Assembly: GCF_947494755.1 (NCBI RefSeq)
Contig: NZ_CANLVZ010000013.1
Location: forward strand, 62,001-126,000
Direction of reading: 5' to 3'
Length of the DNA stretch: 64,000 nt
Origin: an uncultured Tateyamaria sp.
Lineage (GTDB): Bacteria > Pseudomonadota > Alphaproteobacteria > Rhodobacterales > Rhodobacteraceae
Position numbers and translations under genes: made by a program
Part shown: positions 51,557-60,315 of the stretch, piece after piece
How the letters are laid out: every line of letters starts with the position of its first letter
Numbering within the stretch: position 1 is the first letter of the stretch
The notes under the pieces: generated by a model
The model's input: the letters and a program-made list of their open reading frames with translations, nothing else
Told to the model about the DNA's origin: nothing
Database searches by the model: none

Positions 51557-52323
51557 TAACCACCGGTCTCGTGATCCAATCGCTGAACCGCGATGTCCTC
51601 GTTCTGCTCGGCCTTTCGCTGATCCCGCAAGGCCCGCTCCACATAATCCAGATGGGCATGCACAGCCGCCCGCGCCGCGTCAGCATCTCGCGACTGCAAG
51701 GCCTCATTGATAGCGCGATGCTGATCCAGCAAAGCCTGCCGCGTGGTGCGCTGCTTGAACATGATTTGGCGATTGTAAAACACCCCGTCGCGCAGCAATT
51801 GATACATCGAGCGCATCATATGCAGCATGATCACGTTGTGGCTGGCCTCGATGATGGCCATGTGAAACTGGGCATCGAGCCGGGCTTCTTCATCGCTGTT
51901 GCGCTTGGGATGGGCGGCTTCCATCTTTTCAAAAACCGCCTGAACCACGGCCAGATCAGTATCTGACGCAAGACGGGCCGCCCGCTCAGCAGCGAGGCCC
52001 TCCATGTCGCGACGAAAACTGAGATAGTCAAAGACCGCCTCGTCATGGCGGGCAAAAAGCTCGGTCAGCGCAGGGGCAAAGGCCGATCCCAACACATCCG
52101 CCACATAGACGCCCGCGCCGGGGCGGGCGGTCAGCAGACCACTGTCCTGCAACGCCCCAATCGCGTCGCGTAGGGACGGGCGCGATACACCCATCCGGTC
52201 GGCCAGTTCCCGTTCAGGCGGCAACCGCTCTCCGGGGCGCAGGATGCCGCGCAGGATCAACTGCTCGATCTGGCGAATAACGGCAGAGGACAGCTTTTCG
52301 GGCTGTACAGGGCGAAAGGGCAT
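51556..52323 (-). CDS. GntR family regulator, FadR/PdhR-type
   Basis: A 255-residue regulator. An N-terminal winged HTH (IEQLILRGILRPGERLPPERELADRMGVSRPSLRDAIGALQDSGLLTARPGAGVYVAD) is followed by an FCD ligand-binding domain with helical His and Asp residues (LDAQFHMAIIEASHN). FCD domains bind metal and organic acids such as lactate, pyruvate or glycolate. The ATG at 52323 follows the family start. A large palindrome lies 18 bp upstream, so autoregulation is likely. Confidence 0.9.
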   Translation of the reverse strand: MPFRPVQPEKLSSAVIRQIEQLILRGILRPGERLPPERELADRMGVSRPSLRDAIGALQDSGLLTARPGAGVYVADVLGSAFAPALTELFARHDEAVFDYLSFRRDMEGLAAERAARLASDTDLAVVQAVFEKMEAAHPKRNSDEEARLDAQFHMAIIEASHNVIMLHMMRSMYQLLRDGVFYNRQIMFKQRTTRQALLDQHRAINEALQSRDADAARAAVHAHLDYVERALRDQRKAEQNEDIAVQRLDHETGG

Positions 52324-52341
52324 GACACGCATCCTTGTCAG

Positions 52342-52366
52342 AATTGGTAAATTCATATGACCAATT
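52342..52366. promoter_or_regulatory. FadR-family operator upstream of the GntR gene
   Basis: AATTGGT (52342-52348) and ACCAATT (52360-52366) form a perfect 7-bp-arm inverted repeat with an 11-nt spacer, 18 bp from the start codon. The arms equal those of the PdhR consensus, but the spacer is 11 instead of 3, which is unusual. Confidence 0.65.
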
Positions 52367-52388
52367 GAGCGATGGCGCAATCATCCCC

Positions 52389-52411
52389 GTAAGGCGGACG
52401 TGCCGTCCGCC
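52389..52411 (+). repeat. GTAAGG hairpin repeat, copy C
   Basis: After GTAA, GGCGGACG (52393-52400) pairs with CGTCCGCC (52404-52411) around TGC, giving an 8-bp stem. It lies between the GntR operator and the lipoprotein gene. It shares the GTAAGGCGG leader with copies A and B. Confidence 0.65.
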
Positions 52412-52453
52412 CGCGTTAAGTTGGTGTTAACCATGCGTGGGCAGGATGAGGTC

Positions 52454-52870
52454 ATGAAAACGCTGAGCCCTCTGATATGCTGTGCCTGCCTCTGCCTTGC
52501 GGCGTGCAACACACCCGGTCCCCACTTCCGCGGCTTGCCCGCCACGACCGTGACAGTCGATGGATCGACGTTCGATGTGCGCGTCAACGGACGTCTGGCC
52601 GAGGCACTGCGCACCAATATGGAATACGCCCCTCGCTTCGGGCCGATCAAGGCGCGTGCCGCGAAGGCCATGGAAATGGTCAGCGGCTGCCCGGTCAAAG
52701 AGGTGCGCGGCGATCAGGCCCTCGCCACCGGTATCCTGAAATGTGGCAAGGGCGGGCCAGCCATTGATCGTCTGAAACCGCAGGGCGAATACGCATGCCA
52801 CACGATCGACAAGTATGTCAGCCCGGCCACGAACGAATTGGTGCTGGATCTGGATTGCCAGCTGATCTGA
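52454..52870 (+). CDS. Small lipoprotein of unknown function
   Basis: A 138-residue protein with a lipoprotein signal: the hydrophobic stretch LSPLICCACLCLAAC ends in the lipobox LAAC, so Cys22 or the following residues would be lipidated. The mature part has two further conserved-looking cysteines (SGCPVKEV, ILKCGKG) and two near the end (EYACHTID, LDLDCQLI), which suggests disulfides in the periplasm. No family is recognised. GAGG precedes the ATG at 52454. It is followed by smc after 114 bp. Confidence 0.72.
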   Translation: MKTLSPLICCACLCLAACNTPGPHFRGLPATTVTVDGSTFDVRVNGRLAEALRTNMEYAPRFGPIKARAAKAMEMVSGCPVKEVRGDQALATGILKCGKGGPAIDRLKPQGEYACHTIDKYVSPATNELVLDLDCQLI

Positions 52871-52984
52871 GCCGCCAAGCCGCAATATGTTGTGGATAAC
52901 CTGCGCGAAAACGCTGTTTCTGGTGTCGACCCGTTGACAGACGCCCGTCCATCCGGTCACGATAACACCCCAGTCAGATGAACA

Positions 52985-55900
52985 ATGGGCCTTCTTTTGC
53001 GCTTTTCGAAACTCAGACTTACAGGGTTCAAATCCTTTGTCGATCCGACCGACCTGATCATCGCAGATGGTCTGACGGGCGTTGTGGGTCCGAATGGCTG
53101 CGGCAAATCCAACCTTCTCGAAGCGCTGCGTTGGGTGATGGGGGAAAACCGGCCTACCGCCATGCGGGGTGGCGGCATGGAAGACGTGATCTTTGCCGGT
53201 GCCGCCACACGGCCCGCCCGCAACTTTGCCGAAGTCAGCCTGCATATCGATAACTCGGACCGGCTCGCCCCTGCCGGGTTCAACGATGCGGATACGCTGG
53301 AAATTGTGCGCCGCATCACGCGCGATGTCGGCAGCGCGTATAAAACGAACGCCAAGGATGTGCGGGCGCGCGATGTCCAAATGCTGTTTGCGGATGCCTC
53401 GACCGGTGCGCACAGCCCGGCGCTGGTGCGACAGGGGCAGATTGCCGAGCTGATCAACGCCAAACCCAAGAACCGCCGCCGCATTCTGGAAGAAGCCGCA
53501 GGTATTTCGGGCCTCTATCAACGCCGCCACGAGGCCGAGCTGAAACTGAAAGGGGCCGAACAGAACCTGGCCCGCGTCGATGACGTTATCGAACAGCTGG
53601 CCGCGCAACTGTCGCAACTGGCCCGCCAGGCGCGCCAAGCCGCCCGATATCGTGAAATCGGCGACCAATTGCGCCGCGCCGAAGGTCAATTGCTGTATCG
53701 CCGCTGGCGCGAAGCTGATGAGGCGCGCGCATCTGCGGACGAAGAACTCCGCAATCGCACGACAGCCGCCGCTCAGGCCGAGGGCGCTGTGCGGATCGCG
53801 GCCAAAGCACGTCAAGAGGCCGAAGAGGCGCTGCCCGCCCTGCGCGAAGAGGATGCAATAGCGGCGGCTGTTTTACAGCGCCTTGCCGTGCAGCGCGACA
53901 CGCTCAGCGATCAGGAACGTCAGGCGGCCCAGACCATCGAGACGCTGACAGGGCGCATCGCCCAACTGGCCCGCGACATCGAACGCGAAGGCGGATTGAA
54001 CCGCGACGCTGGCGAAACCATCGAGCGGCTCGAATGGGAAGCCGCAGAGATCGCCAAGGCCAGCGAGGGCCACGAGGCTTTGCTTGAGGCCGCAAGTGTC
54101 GCATCACGCGAGGCCGGGCAGGTGTTGCAGGCCCGCGAGGCGGATCAGTCGGACAAGACTGAGGACGTGGCCCGCTTGGCCGCACGACATGGATCCGCGC
54201 AACGCCTGCTCGAAGACAGCCGCAAGGTCGAAGCCAAGTCCGAAGCCGAAGCGGACCGCGCCCGTCAGGCTGTGGCCGTAAGTCAGGCGGCGCTGGACAA
54301 GGCAGGCACGGATTTTTCCGCCGCCCAAACCGCAGCCACCACCGCCGAGGCGACCGCCTTGCGCGCCGATGAAACCCTCATCGCCGCCGAAGAGGCGCGC
54401 GCCGAAACTCAATCACGCGAGGCAGATGCCCGCGCCGAACGCTCCGAAGCCGAGGGTGAGATGAACGCGCTGCGAGCCGAGGCCGGTGCCTTGGCCAAGC
54501 TTGTCGAGCGTGACACCGCCGAGGGCGGCCAGATTCTGGACCGCCTTCAGGTGCAGCAGGGCTTTGAAAAGGCGCTTGGGGCCGCTTTGGCCGACGACCT
54601 GCGCGCGCCCGAGGTTGACGACGATGGCCCGTCGGGCTGGGCGACCTTGCCCCCTTACGACCAAAGCCAACCCTTGCCCAGGGGCGTGACCCCGTTGACG
54701 CAACACGTTTCGGTGCCTGATGTACTGGCCCGCCGCATGAGCCAGATTGGCTTGTGTGACAGCGAAGATGCCCCGCGTTTGCAACCGCTGTTGCAGCCCG
54801 GTCAACGTCTCGTCTCGCCCGAGGGTGATCTGTGGCGGTGGGATGGGTTCCGGGCCTGGGCCGAGGATGCGCCCAGTGCTGCTGCCTTGCGTTTGCAGCA
54901 GTTGAACCGGCTCGAAGAGTTGAAGCAGTCGCTTGAGCGGGCATCCTCTCGTGCGGATGGAGCGCGTCAGGCGCATGAGGCTCTGACGCAGCGCATGGCT
55001 GAACTGACCGAAGCGGACAAACAGGCCCGCCATGCCCGTCGCGAGGCGGATCGGATGGTGGCTGATGCCGCCCGCGCCCTCAGCCGCGCGGAGGCGGACC
55101 GCAATCTGGCCGAGGGCCGATTAGAATCCCTTGGGTTGGCAGTGACTCGTCACGAAGAGGACGCCATGGCCGCCCGTGCCCGCGTGGCCGAGGCCGAAGC
55201 GGCCCTTGCCGAATTGCCCGATCTGGACGCCGCGCGCGCTGAAATCGAAGATTTGCGCATGACGGTCGAGGCCGCGCGCATCACCATGATGTCGCGTCGT
55301 TCGGCCCATGACGATGTGCGCCGCACGGGCGAGGCCCGCGTCAAGCGCGCACAGGAGATCACCAAGGAAATCAGCGGCTGGAAACACCGTCTCGAAACCG
55401 CAGAGCGGCGTACAACCGAGCTGGTGGATCGCAAGGCGACATCCGAGGCCGAGCTGAAAACCGCGCAAGAGGCCCCCGGCGCACTGGCTGCCAAACGCGA
55501 AGCCTTGGGCGAGGAGATCACCCGTGCCGAAGCCCGCAAGGCCGAGGCAAGTGATATGCTGTCCCAAGCCGAGGGACGGCTACGCGATGCGACCCTTGGC
55601 GAGCGCGAGGCCGAGCGTCTGGCCTCCGAAGGGCGCGAGGCGCGCGCGCGTTCCGAAGCCCGTGCCGAGGCGGCGCGCGAAACCGTGGCCTACGCAGCCG
55701 AGCGGATCGCCGATGATCAGCAGATGACTCCGAACCAATTGCTGACAGCCTTGGATGTGACGCCGGACCAGATGCCCGCTGCCGAAGCGTTGGAGGGGGA
55801 TGTGAACCGCCTTAAACGCCAACGGGATGCACTGGGTGCGGTGAACCTGCGCGCCGAAGAGGACGCCAAGGAGGTCCAGGTTGAACACGACACGCTTGTG

Positions 55901-56452
55901 TCTGAAAAGGCCGATCTGGAGGAGGCGATCAAAACCCTGCGCAGCGGCATCGCCAGCTTGAACCGCGAAGGGCGCGAACGGTTGCTGACGGCCTTTGAAC
56001 AGGTCAATTCCAATTTCTCACTGTTGTTCACGCACCTGTTCGGCGGCGGTGAGGCGAACCTCGTGATGGTCGAAAGCGACGACCCGCTTGAGGCCGGTCT
56101 CGAGATTATGTGCCAGCCCCCCGGCAAGAAACTGTCGACGCTTAGCTTGTTGTCCGGCGGAGAACAGACGTTGACGGCGATAGCGCTGATCTTTGCCGTT
56201 TTCCTTGCGAACCCCGCCCCGATCTGTGTTCTCGACGAGGTCGATGCGCCGCTGGATGATGCTAACGTCACACGCTTTTGCGACCTGCTGGATGAGATGT
56301 GCCGCCGCACTGATACGCGGTTTTTGATCATCACCCACCACGCGGTGACGATGGCGCGTATGGATCGGCTGTTTGGGGTCACGATGGCGGAACAAGGCGT
56401 CAGTCAGCTTGTATCGGTGGACCTCAAGAATGCCGAAACCATGGTCGCCTGA
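52985..56452 (+). CDS. smc: Chromosome segregation protein SMC
   Basis: A 1155-residue SMC ATPase. Walker A GPNGCGKSN is at residues 35-43, two long coiled-coil arms (about 165-510 and 660-980) flank a hinge, and the C-terminal head carries the signature LSLLSGGEQTLTAIALIF near 1053 and Walker B ICVLDEVDAPLDD. It condenses and separates chromosomes with ScpAB. In this group the hinge is reduced and Pro-rich around 530-640. The ATG at 52985 is used, as no internal start precedes LRFSKLRLTGFKSF. Confidence 0.96.
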   Translation: MGLLLRFSKLRLTGFKSFVDPTDLIIADGLTGVVGPNGCGKSNLLEALRWVMGENRPTAMRGGGMEDVIFAGAATRPARNFAEVSLHIDNSDRLAPAGFNDADTLEIVRRITRDVGSAYKTNAKDVRARDVQMLFADASTGAHSPALVRQGQIAELINAKPKNRRRILEEAAGISGLYQRRHEAELKLKGAEQNLARVDDVIEQLAAQLSQLARQARQAARYREIGDQLRRAEGQLLYRRWREADEARASADEELRNRTTAAAQAEGAVRIAAKARQEAEEALPALREEDAIAAAVLQRLAVQRDTLSDQERQAAQTIETLTGRIAQLARDIEREGGLNRDAGETIERLEWEAAEIAKASEGHEALLEAASVASREAGQVLQAREADQSDKTEDVARLAARHGSAQRLLEDSRKVEAKSEAEADRARQAVAVSQAALDKAGTDFSAAQTAATTAEATALRADETLIAAEEARAETQSREADARAERSEAEGEMNALRAEAGALAKLVERDTAEGGQILDRLQVQQGFEKALGAALADDLRAPEVDDDGPSGWATLPPYDQSQPLPRGVTPLTQHVSVPDVLARRMSQIGLCDSEDAPRLQPLLQPGQRLVSPEGDLWRWDGFRAWAEDAPSAAALRLQQLNRLEELKQSLERASSRADGARQAHEALTQRMAELTEADKQARHARREADRMVADAARALSRAEADRNLAEGRLESLGLAVTRHEEDAMAARARVAEAEAALAELPDLDAARAEIEDLRMTVEAARITMMSRRSAHDDVRRTGEARVKRAQEITKEISGWKHRLETAERRTTELVDRKATSEAELKTAQEAPGALAAKREALGEEITRAEARKAEASDMLSQAEGRLRDATLGEREAERLASEGREARARSEARAEAARETVAYAAERIADDQQMTPNQLLTALDVTPDQMPAAEALEGDVNRLKRQRDALGAVNLRAEEDAKEVQVEHDTLVSEKADLEEAIKTLRSGIASLNREGRERLLTAFEQVNSNFSLLFTHLFGGGEANLVMVESDDPLEAGLEIMCQPPGKKLSTLSLLSGGEQTLTAIALIFAVFLANPAPICVLDEVDAPLDDANVTRFCDLLDEMCRRTDTRFLIITHHAVTMARMDRLFGVTMAEQGVSQLVSVDLKNAETMVA

Positions 56453-56529
56453 CATGCGCGTCGTTCAACTTTGAATTAATCTTTAGTCAGTAGCTCTGAT
56501 GTGCCGTCCCAAACGGGCCGCGCAAGGAG

Positions 56530-56643
56530 GTGAGGATACTGGCGGAAAATACGTTCCGTAAATGGATGGTCGCCATCGCAATGATGACATTGTGTGTGAC
56601 AATCATCCGGCTCTTGATCGGGCTGTGGCCTGAAAAAGAGTGA
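56530..56643 (+). CDS. Putative small membrane protein after smc
   Basis: A 33-37-residue frame that ends at TGA 56641-56643 and contains FRKWMVAIAMMTLCVTIIRLLIGLW, one clear transmembrane helix, and ends PEKE. A near-perfect ribosome site, AAGGAGGTGAGG (56524-56535), lies in front. No ATG is at the right distance: the candidates are the GTG at 56530 inside the ribosome site, or a CTG at 56539 with ideal spacing. This may therefore be a small protein with a rare start codon. Confidence 0.45.
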   Translation: MRILAENTFRKWMVAIAMMTLCVTIIRLLIGLWPEKE

Positions 56644-56756
56644 CCCGACAGAGTTAGCCCTCTGCCCGGTCGTTTATTCAGATAAGGATGCTGAAGAAAC
56701 ATTCCGATGCTCAGAATATAATTCAATCCTTACCAAATCACAAACGCGATGCGCCT

Positions 56757-57929
56757 CTAAAGGCGATCCAGCAAGGTGCGGGTCGGCCACGCGTCTGCAG
56801 GTAAACCGAGCCGCTTTTGTTCCGCCTGAACCGCTGCGCGTGTACCCGCGCCCAGAATGCCGTCAATCTTCCCCACATCGTACCCACGTTGCTGCAACTT
56901 GGTCTGGAGCCGGTTCATCTGGTCACTGCCAAGCCCTGCATCGGGGTTGCCAGCATCATAAACAGGCGCGCCCGCCAGCCGCGTCGCGAAATACGCTGCC
57001 GTCAGCACATAGGTAAATGACTGGTTCCATTCGAAATAGGTGTTGAAATTGGGGTAGGCGAGAAAGGCCGGCCCCTTGTGCCCCTGCGGCAAGATCAGGG
57101 ATGCGGGCAGGTCGCTGAGCTGGCCTGTCCGGGGCTGCACCCCGAGCGCCCGCCATTCGGCGGCGGATTTGCGTGTCTCCAACCCGCTAAGCGACCAGTC
57201 CATTTGCGCAGGCACCCGCACCTCTTGCAGCCATGGCTGCCCCGCGCGCCAACCCAGATGTTGCAGCATCTTACCCCCCGACATCAGCGCGTCGGGGGCC
57301 GAGGATTTGAGTTGCACCACGCCGTCCCCATCACCGTCGACCCCGTTCTTCAGGATGTCGGCTGGCAGCATCTGCACCATACCGATCTCACCCGCCCACG
57401 CGCCAGTGGTGCGTTGGGGATCAAAGTCGCCGCGGGCGAAAAGCGCCATTGCGGCAAAAACCTGTGGCCGGAACAGGTCGGGGCGCCGACAGTCATGCGC
57501 CAATGTGACCAACGCATTCGCGGTGTTGAAGTCGCCTTGGAACGCGCCGTAATCGGTTTCAAACGCCCAGAAGGCCAGCAAGACGTGTCGGTCGAGGCCA
57601 TACTCCCGTTCGATCCGGTCAAACACGCTGGCATATTGGCGCGCCTTGGCCCGGCCTGCATCGATCCGGTTTTGTGAAATCAAGCGCCGGGAAAAATCGA
57701 TAAAGGGGCGTTGGAACACCCCCTGCGCGCGGTCCGCACGTATCACTGCAGGGTCTTGGCGCACGCCGCTGAGAAAGCTGTTCGCAGTCGCCGGGGCGAT
57801 CCCGCGCTTGGCGGCTTCGCTTGCCACGCCCGCTTTAAAGGCAGTGAACGAGCCACCGCATTGGGCCTGTGCCATAACGGGAGCCACAAGCATCATCGCG
57901 GCCACCGCCGCGCGTTTCAAAATACCCAA
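56757..57929 (-). CDS. Lytic murein transglycosylase (MltB type) with peptidoglycan-binding domain
   Basis: A 390-residue secreted enzyme. Signal peptide ILKRAAVAAMMLVAPVMAQA is followed by the SLT family 3 domain with the catalytic glutamate in WAFETDYGAFQGDFNTANAL and AWAGEIGMVQMLPADI, and a C-terminal PG_binding_1 domain (LQTKLQQRGYDVGKIDGILGAGTRAAV). It cleaves glycan strands with anhydro-muramyl formation. The start is probably TTG at 57929, 7 nt after GGAG, overlapping the end of cbiB. Confidence 0.87.
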   Translation of the reverse strand: MGILKRAAVAAMMLVAPVMAQAQCGGSFTAFKAGVASEAAKRGIAPATANSFLSGVRQDPAVIRADRAQGVFQRPFIDFSRRLISQNRIDAGRAKARQYASVFDRIEREYGLDRHVLLAFWAFETDYGAFQGDFNTANALVTLAHDCRRPDLFRPQVFAAMALFARGDFDPQRTTGAWAGEIGMVQMLPADILKNGVDGDGDGVVQLKSSAPDALMSGGKMLQHLGWRAGQPWLQEVRVPAQMDWSLSGLETRKSAAEWRALGVQPRTGQLSDLPASLILPQGHKGPAFLAYPNFNTYFEWNQSFTYVLTAAYFATRLAGAPVYDAGNPDAGLGSDQMNRLQTKLQQRGYDVGKIDGILGAGTRAAVQAEQKRLGLPADAWPTRTLLDRL

Positions 57930-58834
57930 ATCAATACTCCAAATCCCAATAGGACCCCAACGCCGGCCCACCATGCTTTCCATACGATCAGGATGGCGGC
58001 ATCAATGTCGCCCGGGGTGAGATCGTGCCGCCCGTCCGGGTGTACCCAAGCCAGATCCTGAACCGTGCCATGATAGCTACGCGGCCCCGCGAGGGCGATA
58101 TCGAGCCCATAGGCCATGGCCGCCTCGGGCCAGCCCGCATTCGGGGACCGGTGCAGGGCTGCGTCCTGCCGAATACTCGCCCATTGGCCAAGGGCATTGG
58201 TACTCACAGCAATCAAAAGCGCAGTCATCCGCGCCGGTATCCAGTTCAGCAGGTCATCCAGCCGCGCAGCCGCCCAGCCAAAAGCGGCATGACGCGGTGT
58301 CAGATAGCCGATCATACTGTCGGCGGTATTCACCATCTTGTAGATCGCGATGCCCGGCAGGCCAGCGACGGCGAACCAGAACGCGGGTGCCACCACGCCG
58401 TCGCTGAAGTTCTCGGACAGGCTTTCGATGGCGGAGCGTGCGGTTGAAGACGGCGGGCTGGCGCTGACGTCGCGGCTCACGATCATCGCGACGGCCTGTT
58501 GTCCTGCTTTGGGCGATTGGCGCAGCCCCATGGCGACCGCCCGCACATGGTCGATCAACGAGCGTTGCGCGATCATGATAGCCGCGCAGATCATGCTAAC
58601 GAAGGGGCCAAGGGATTGAAGGGCGGCCCCGATCAACCCCGCACCGAGCACGAGGAGGACGACGGCGAATATCCCCTTCGCCTTGCGGTGTTCACCGATG
58701 TTGAGCCGGGTATCGAGCGCACCGACCGCGCGGCCCATGATGATTGCCGGATGCGGAACGCGTGTCCATAGGCTGCGCGGCTCGCCCAATATGACGTCCA
58801 GACACAATGCGGCGACCACCAAGGCAGGCGTCAC
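57917..58834 (-). CDS. cobD: Adenosylcobinamide-phosphate synthase CbiB/CobD
   Basis: A 305-residue membrane protein with about five helices. ALCLDVILGEPRSLWTRVPHPAIIMGRAV, RSAIESLSENFSDGVVAPAFWF, GIAIYKMVNTADSMIGY and GWPEAAMAYGLDIALAGP are the family blocks. It attaches aminopropanol (or its phosphate) to cobyric acid. GTG at 58834 overlaps the stop of the cobC gene and gives the family N-terminus; the longer frame upstream is spurious. Confidence 0.92.
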   Translation of the reverse strand: MTPALVVAALCLDVILGEPRSLWTRVPHPAIIMGRAVGALDTRLNIGEHRKAKGIFAVVLLVLGAGLIGAALQSLGPFVSMICAAIMIAQRSLIDHVRAVAMGLRQSPKAGQQAVAMIVSRDVSASPPSSTARSAIESLSENFSDGVVAPAFWFAVAGLPGIAIYKMVNTADSMIGYLTPRHAAFGWAAARLDDLLNWIPARMTALLIAVSTNALGQWASIRQDAALHRSPNAGWPEAAMAYGLDIALAGPRSYHGTVQDLAWVHPDGRHDLTPGDIDAAILIVWKAWWAGVGVLLGFGVLIWVF

Positions 58835-59775
58835 AACGCACCTTCCAGTCGGTCCCATTGTCCCGGGGCGGGCAGACCCAAACGAATCCAGTCCGCGCGA
58901 TAGGGAAAGACGCGCGACCAGATACGATGGCGAGCAAACCGGCCCTGCCAAGCTGCGGCGTCGTCCACGCGATAAAGGCGAAACAGGGATGTGCCGCCCT
59001 CTACCTGCGCGCCGCACCTTGTCATGAGCGTGTCGAGGCGCGCGGCATCATGCGTAAGGCGTTGGTTGGTCGCCGCCGCCCACGCATGGTCCTGCAAGGC
59101 GGCACGACCGACTTCCAAGGCCACACCGGACACCGGCCATGGTCCCAGCATCTCGGTCAGACGCGCAATCAGAACCGGATCGCCAATGGCAAACCCCAGG
59201 CGCAGCCCGGCCAGCCCCCAGAATTTGCCAAAACTTTTCAGGATTACGGTGCCGGGTTGCGCGGCGGCATCAATCAGGCTGTGCGTCGGCATGACGTCAC
59301 AAAAGCTTTCGTCCACCACGGTCAGGCCGGGCCGCAGGTCATGTTTTGACCAAACCTTGCCATCGGGGTTGTTGGGGTGGACGAGCACTTTGGCGGTTTC
59401 GGCACCGCTTGATTGCACGGTCCACCCCTGCGCGGCAAAGCTGGCGGCATGTTCATTATAGGTCGGAGTGGGAATGGTGACCGTGCCAGTGTCGGCGAGG
59501 CGCGGGATTTGTGCGATCAGGCTTGAGGCACCGGGTGCTGCAAGGATCGCCGCCCCGCTTGGCACATTCCAGAATGCGGCAGCAGCATCGACGAGCGCGG
59601 TCGCCAGATTGCGGTCAGGCAACGCGGCCCACGCCTGATCTGACAGCGATGGGACCGGGTAAGGAACAGGGTTTATGCCAGTCGACAAATCGATCCAATC
59701 ACCCCGGTCGCCACCATATCGCGCAATGGCATTATCGAGATTGCCGCCGTGATCCCGATTTTTGCCCAAGTGCAA
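58831..59775 (-). CDS. cobC: Threonine-phosphate decarboxylase CobC
   Basis: A 314-residue PLP-dependent fold I enzyme of the cobalamin pathway. GGNLDNAIARYGG, DLSTGINPVPYP, VHPNNPDGKVW, VVDESFCDV and the PLP lysine in VILKSFGKFWGLAGLRLGF are diagnostic. It makes (R)-1-amino-2-propanol phosphate from threonine phosphate. It is coupled to cbiB. I saw no cobalamin riboswitch in the 180 bp upstream. Confidence 0.92.
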   Translation of the reverse strand: MHLGKNRDHGGNLDNAIARYGGDRGDWIDLSTGINPVPYPVPSLSDQAWAALPDRNLATALVDAAAAFWNVPSGAAILAAPGASSLIAQIPRLADTGTVTIPTPTYNEHAASFAAQGWTVQSSGAETAKVLVHPNNPDGKVWSKHDLRPGLTVVDESFCDVMPTHSLIDAAAQPGTVILKSFGKFWGLAGLRLGFAIGDPVLIARLTEMLGPWPVSGVALEVGRAALQDHAWAAATNQRLTHDAARLDTLMTRCGAQVEGGTSLFRLYRVDDAAAWQGRFARHRIWSRVFPYRADWIRLGLPAPGQWDRLEGAL

Positions 59776-59882
59776 GTTCCCTGTCCATCGATCGTCACTT
59801 TAGGCGACATTCTGCCCGCAAAAAGCGGATTACCGCGTGATTTTCAAGACAAACCTGTCGCGTTAATTGTTTATATCCGACA

Positions 59883-59897
59883 TTAACAGTTTGTTAA
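59883..59897. promoter_or_regulatory. CtrA-type binding site
   Basis: TTAA-N7-TTAA matches the full CtrA consensus of alphaproteobacteria exactly. It lies 59 bp upstream of the receiver-like gene at 59956 and 108 bp from the cobC start. No other perfect site was noticed in the window. Confidence 0.6.
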
Positions 59898-59955
59898 TGA
59901 AATGCGCGCCATGTACCGAAAGATGGTGCCGAAATTTGGCTTTTCCGGAGTATTG

Positions 59956-60315
59956 ATGAGAGTCCTGATCGTAGAAAGTCGCCCCGAACTGGGCCTGATG
60001 TGGCAACGCCATCTTGAGCGGCAGGGCCTGTCCGTGTCGCGGGCGGACACGCAGGATGCGGCGGTTGATCATTTGTCACGCGTGGGGGCGGACATCATCG
60101 TCCTTGATCTGGTTCTTGAGCAGGGCAGCGCCCTCGCGGTGGCTGATTTTGCCAGCTATCGCTGCCCACATGCGCGGGTGATTTTTGTCACCGACACGTC
60201 TTTTTTCTCTGACGGATCAATCTTTAATCACGCCAGCAACGCCTGCGCCTTCGTGCCCTCAGGCACCCCGCCCGAGGATCTGGCGGCAATGGTCGAACAT
60301 TACGGTGTGAACTAG
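59956..60315 (+). CDS. Degenerate response-regulator receiver protein
   Basis: A 119-residue single receiver-like domain. The phosphoacceptor region is ADIIVLDLVLEQGSA, with the aspartate near residue 51 kept. The N-terminal acidic pair (normally DD) is reduced to VLIVESRPE, and the invariant lysine of beta-5 is missing (AFVPSGTPPEDL). It may be a pseudo-receiver that is not phosphorylated in the usual way. CGGAG precedes the ATG at 59956. The CtrA site upstream suggests cell-cycle or motility control. Its stop shares CTAG with the convergent gene. Confidence 0.75.
   Translation: MRVLIVESRPELGLMWQRHLERQGLSVSRADTQDAAVDHLSRVGADIIVLDLVLEQGSALAVADFASYRCPHARVIFVTDTSFFSDGSIFNHASNACAFVPSGTPPEDLAAMVEHYGVN

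Noticed and set aside
59776-59955. Cobalamin riboswitch before cobC
   Set aside because: The 180-bp upstream gap lacks a B12 box or the needed length of structured RNA.
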